Assembly (NCBI RefSeq): GCF_900114585.1
Contig: NZ_FOTL01000014.1
Span: 1-46,011, forward strand
Direction: 5' to 3'
DNA from: Methanobrevibacter olleyae
Lineage (GTDB): Archaea > Methanobacteriota > Methanobacteria > Methanobacteriales > Methanobacteriaceae
DNA: 46,011 bases
Under the pieces are notes generated by a model. That model did no database searches. It was not told where the DNA came from and saw only the letters and a list, made by a program, of their open reading frames with translations. Below are positions 42,744-46,011 of the stretch, piece by piece. A program made the translations under genes and the position numbers. Positions within the stretch are counted from its first letter, which is position 1. Each line of letters starts with the position of its first letter.

Positions 42744-43121
42744 ATGCAAGAAGAAAACTCAAATAATAATCTTAATGATGATGTATGTGAGGTATTTCAT
42801 CCTCATGAAGATTCCATAGAGAGAGCTAAAAAGCATACTTTAGCTGAAGAAGAATACGCTGATTTATCAGAGTTCTTTAAGATATTTGGTAATCCTACAA
42901 GGCTTAAAATAATTTCTTTATTAAGTTTTGAAGATTTATGTGTTTGTGATATTTGTGAATCATTAGGTTTAAATCAAACTGCAGTCTCTAATCAATTAAG
43001 AATATTACGTGTACATAATATTGTTAAATATGAAAAAGAAGGGAAATTAGCAAGATATTCATTAACTGACCTTCATGTAGAAATGATTTATAAAATGGGT
43101 TTAGAACATATAAATGAATAA
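42744..43121 (+). CDS. ArsR-family metal-responsive repressor, CadC-like
   Basis: A 125-residue winged-helix repressor that would release DNA on binding soft metals. The metal motif CVCDIC (about residues 71-76, in ED-LCVCDIC) matches the CadC/ArsR alpha-helix site, and N-terminal Cys/His (VCEVFHPHED, about 13-22) match CadC's extra ligand region. The recognition helix is NQTAVSNQLRILR. GGTG lies 6 nt before ATG 42744; a GTG at 42729 is upstream of that site. It is 50 bp before the P-type ATPase gene. Confidence 0.88.
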   Translation: MQEENSNNNLNDDVCEVFHPHEDSIERAKKHTLAEEEYADLSEFFKIFGNPTRLKIISLLSFEDLCVCDICESLGLNQTAVSNQLRILRVHNIVKYEKEGKLARYSLTDLHVEMIYKMGLEHINE

Positions 43122-43171
43122 TTTATTTTATAATTTCTAAATTTAATTAATTTCATTAATAAGGTGTTTAA

Positions 43172-45583
43172 ATGACAAATAAATGTTACAATCCAGATTG
43201 TAATGATGAAAATTGTTTCAATCCTGAACATTATAATTATATCTGTTTCAATCCTAACTGTAGCGATATTAAATGTTTAAATCAAGACCATTATGATAAA
43301 AACTTATTAAGAAAATTTCAAGAGGAAAATGATTTAAGCGTATATGATCACAGAGAGGAAATTGATTATAGTAAAGATGTTGATATAAAAATTTGCGGCT
43401 CTCCAGATTGTGCAGATGACCATGATCACGATCATAATCATGAGCATCATCAGGAGCATGAGCATGAGCATCATCAGGAGCATGAGCATGAGCATCATGA
43501 TGAGAGTTGTGGTTGTGATGAGGATGATTGTCATGACCATGAGCATGATGATGTAAATATATCTATTTGTGGCACTTTAGATAGTGTTCATGATGTTTGT
43601 GTTGAGAAAGATGATGATGTAAATATATCTATTTGTGGCTGTCCTGATTGTGCAGATGATGATGAGGGGGATGAGGAAAAAGAACTAATCGCAGAAGGTA
43701 AACCACTTCTATCAAATAGACCTATTCAAATCATGGTAAGTAGCGGTATATTATTTATAATGGGACATATTCTTGAATATTTATCCTTTAATCCAACAAC
43801 TGTAAATATAATTTTCATGCTTGCAGCTATTATAGCAGGTCATGAAATCGCAATTCTTGCTTATAAATCCATTATTAAACGTCATACAATTGGTCCAGCC
43901 TTACTTATGGTAATAGCTTCTATAGCTTCATTTATTATTGGTCATCCTGAAGAAGGTGCAGCAGTTGCTTTCCTATATTATATTGCTGAATTCTTAGAGG
44001 ATTATGCTGAACATAGAGCTAAACATTCCATTAAATCCTTAGTAGAAATTGCTCCTGAAACTGCAAGAGTTAAAGTGGGAGATGATGAAGAAGTTCGAAA
44101 AATTGATGATGTTAAAATAGGTGAAATTGTTGTAGTAAGGCCTGGAGATAAAATTCCATTAGATGGAAATGTCAAATCTGGTGTTTCAACTGTTAATCAA
44201 GCTTCCATTACTGGTGAAAGTATTCCAGTTAGAAAAGCTTTAGGTGATGAATTATTTTCAGGAACTGTAAATGAAGATGGTTATTTAGAAATTCTTGTAA
44301 CTAAAAAAGCTAATGATACTGTAATTTCTAAAATTGTAGCTTTAGTTAAAATGTCTCAATTACATAGATCTAAAACTGAAACATTGGTAGAACGTATTGC
44401 TAAATATTATACTCCTATAATGATTGTTATTGCATCTTGTGTAGCAGTTATACCTCCATTTTTATTTGGTCAAGATTTACTAAGTTGGGTTTATAAGGCA
44501 CTTTCAATTATGGTAATTAGTTGCCCTTGTGCATTTTTAATCTCTACTCCAATTGGTATGGTATCATCTATTACATCAGCTACAAGAAAAGGTGTACTTA
44601 TTAAAGGAAGTTCTTATGTTGAAGAAATGCGTAAGATAAAAGCTGTTATCTTTGATAAAACAGGAACTTTAACTGAAGGTAAACTTGAATTAAGTGATGT
44701 AAATATTTTAAATGAGAACTATAGTGAAGAAGAAGTAATTAAAATAGCTAATTCTTTAGAGAATAATTCATCTCATCCTATTGCAATGGCAATTACTAGA
44801 TATGCTAGTCTTAATGATATTGGATTTGGTGAAGTTGAAGACTTTAAAAATGTTCCTGGAAAAGGAATCATTGCTACTGTTGATGGAAAACAATATTACG
44901 CTGCTAATGAGCCTTTAATTGAAGGTAGTGAATTCAATATCTCAAGAGAGGAAATTAATAATTATTCGGCAGAAGGTAAAACCTTAATATTCATTGGTGA
45001 TGAAGATTCTGTTATTGCAAGTTTAACTGTAGTTGATAAAATACGTGATAATGCTCAAGAAGTTGTAGCTGACTTAAAAAAGCAAGGTGTAAAAACTATA
45101 ATGTTAACTGGGGATAATAAAATAGCTGCAAATAAAGTAGCACAGGAAATAGGATTGGATTATGTTTACTCTAACCTTTTACCTGAAGATAAATTAAATA
45201 TCTTAGATACAATTAGGAATAAATTTGGTGATGTAGCTATGGTTGGTGATGGTATTAACGATGCACCAGCATTAGCTCGTGCTAATATAGGTATTGCTAT
45301 GGGTGCAGCAGGTTCAGATGTAGCTATTGAAACTGCTGATATAGCATTAATGCAAGATGATATCAGTAAGTTGCCTTACCTATTTAGTTTAAGCCAAAAG
45401 ACAATGAATATAATTAAAGAAAATATTTCAATTTCACTTTTCATTAAGCTTTTCTTTGTAATCCTTGCAGTATTAGGCTTAATTACTTTGATGATGGCAG
45501 TTGGTATAGGTGACTTAGGATTAACTTTAGTAGTTATATTGAATTCATTCCGTATTGCTATGGTTAAAGATCCTTTGTTTTAG
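43172..45583 (+). CDS. Heavy-metal P-type ATPase (CadA/ZntA-like) with Cys/His-rich N-terminus
   Basis: P1B-type pump of 803 residues that exports Zn/Cd/Pb-like ions. Motifs: TGES 347-350, CPC 451-453, phosphorylated Asp495 in DKTGT, HP 535-536, and a C-terminal GDGINDAPAL. The first 165 residues lack a standard HMA domain. They hold two CYNPDC/CFNPNC modules (about 5-41), a His-rich tract (about 84-110) and three ICGxxDxxxD-type modules (about 74, 132 and 154). These look like custom metal-binding repeats. It follows the cadC-like repressor gene and is probably co-transcribed with it. Confidence 0.93.
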   Translation: MTNKCYNPDCNDENCFNPEHYNYICFNPNCSDIKCLNQDHYDKNLLRKFQEENDLSVYDHREEIDYSKDVDIKICGSPDCADDHDHDHNHEHHQEHEHEHHQEHEHEHHDESCGCDEDDCHDHEHDDVNISICGTLDSVHDVCVEKDDDVNISICGCPDCADDDEGDEEKELIAEGKPLLSNRPIQIMVSSGILFIMGHILEYLSFNPTTVNIIFMLAAIIAGHEIAILAYKSIIKRHTIGPALLMVIASIASFIIGHPEEGAAVAFLYYIAEFLEDYAEHRAKHSIKSLVEIAPETARVKVGDDEEVRKIDDVKIGEIVVVRPGDKIPLDGNVKSGVSTVNQASITGESIPVRKALGDELFSGTVNEDGYLEILVTKKANDTVISKIVALVKMSQLHRSKTETLVERIAKYYTPIMIVIASCVAVIPPFLFGQDLLSWVYKALSIMVISCPCAFLISTPIGMVSSITSATRKGVLIKGSSYVEEMRKIKAVIFDKTGTLTEGKLELSDVNILNENYSEEEVIKIANSLENNSSHPIAMAITRYASLNDIGFGEVEDFKNVPGKGIIATVDGKQYYAANEPLIEGSEFNISREEINNYSAEGKTLIFIGDEDSVIASLTVVDKIRDNAQEVVADLKKQGVKTIMLTGDNKIAANKVAQEIGLDYVYSNLLPEDKLNILDTIRNKFGDVAMVGDGINDAPALARANIGIAMGAAGSDVAIETADIALMQDDISKLPYLFSLSQKTMNIIKENISISLFIKLFFVILAVLGLITLMMAVGIGDLGLTLVVILNSFRIAMVKDPLF

Positions 45584-45693
45584 ATAAGTTTTATAAAACT
45601 TTATAAAACTTTTTTCTATTTTTATTTTTAATTATTTTTTTTATACATTTTTTACTTTTTTTAAATCATAAACAATTTAGGGTCCTAGATTTT

Positions 45694-46011
45694 TTACATT
45701 TCTGCAAGCTTTTGTAGGGCTGTTTTTGTAGTGTAGCCTTGTAATGTGATGAGCCCTGCTAAAAATACATTTAAATATACGGTTCTTTTTACTGAATCAT
45801 GTGTATATTTGTGTATATTCTCTCATGTTGAGTCCATCTTTGCATAATTTGAAGAAGTCTTCTATTTTACCCCTTATTGGTTTATATTTTTCCCAATTGT
45901 TTATTTTTTCTAAAAATTCGTTTTTTAGTCTTTTTAATAGTTTTTTAATCTTTTCTGTGTTCTTTTTTGGGTTAAATATCTCTAATTTGTAGTTGAATAT
46001 TTGATTTAATT
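45694..46011 (-). pseudogene. Transposase C-terminal part, frame broken (runs off the window)
   Basis: Read leftward from the window edge, the frame NQIFNYKLEIFNPKKN continues through KINNWEKYKPIRGKIEDFFK to NMREYTQIYT and then hits TGA. The next frame carries on without loss of sense: HDSVKRTVYLNVFLAGLITL then QGYTTKTALQKLAEM and stop. One extra base (or two missing) near 45808-45820 explains the break. A possible element end, TTTAGGGTCC, lies just outside (45677-45686). It probably belongs to the same transposase type as the gene at 1-212. Confidence 0.65.

Noticed and set aside
43334-43546. Minus-strand frame rich in Met, Leu and Ile
   Set aside because: It is the antisense reading of the His-rich codons of the metal pump.
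45801-45992. Plus-strand reading frame at the right edge
   Set aside because: It is antisense to the transposase C-terminal sequence, which makes sense as protein on the minus strand.

Overview
The window looks like chromosome from a host-associated methanogen of the order Methanobacteriales, most likely Methanobrevibacter. The reasons are the extreme A+T content, GGAGG/GGTGAT ribosome binding sites, TATA-type promoters, archaeal information genes (RNase P p30 and Pop5, exosome, proteasome, SBDS, prefoldin, RpoP), an AqpM-type aquaporin, a DUF2193-like protein, a geranylgeranyl-reductase-family enzyme and an adhesin-like protein with Ig-like repeats. A choloylglycine (bile salt) hydrolase points to a gut habitat. 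The species cannot be named from this sequence alone.

Layout. 1-400: 5' part of a transposase gene and a possible insertion-sequence end. 0.6-10.1 kb: mostly single genes for uracil salvage (upp), DUF2193, aquaporin, bile salt hydrolase, a FUSC-like membrane protein, an archaeal ATPase and rubrerythrin. 10.2-11.1 kb: a 1-kb gap holding a structured leader with a 27-residue hydrophobic peptide gene, then two hairpins ending in a terminator. 11.1-24.7 kb: the conserved archaeal RNA-processing and protein-quality supercluster (L15e, COG1325, rnp3-rnp2, psmA, SBDS, rrp4-rrp41-rrp42, L37Ae-rpoP, Brix, Pcc1, prefoldin beta, DUF3194). It is interrupted by an opposite-strand adhesin-like gene. 24.8-26.0 kb: flavodoxin-ferredoxin protein and a DUF1858 protein.

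26.2-34.3 kb: a bacterial-type minus-strand island of an AraC regulator, two ABC half-transporters and an ECF module (S, T, fused A1A2). It resembles metallophore-uptake loci of Firmicutes and enterobacteria. 36.5-40.1 kb: iron locus with a candidate small RNA, feoB, a zinc-ribbon protein and a DtxR/FeoA-type regulator. Near-identical palindromes (TTAGGC-TT-GCCTAA and TTTAGGT-TT-ACCTAAA) lie at the probable starts of feoB and the ABC/ECF operon, so the two loci are probably one iron regulon. 42.7-45.6 kb: a CadC-like ArsR repressor and a Cys/His-rich CadA-type P-type ATPase. 45.7-46.0 kb: 3' part of a frame-broken transposase.

Three patterns cut across the annotation. (1) Several genes seem to start at ATT spaced 6-7 nt after a strong Shine-Dalgarno: the adhesin, pcc1 and possibly rrp41. 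(2) Short tandem duplications (27-59 bp) repeatedly sit on gene edges, copying start regions (rnp3, second ABC gene) or stop regions (pcc1, ecfA, zinc-ribbon gene, adhesin). One produces two translationally coupled 13-codon mini-ORFs. (3) RNase P p30, the proteasome alpha subunit and Rrp4 all carry long acidic C-terminal tails.
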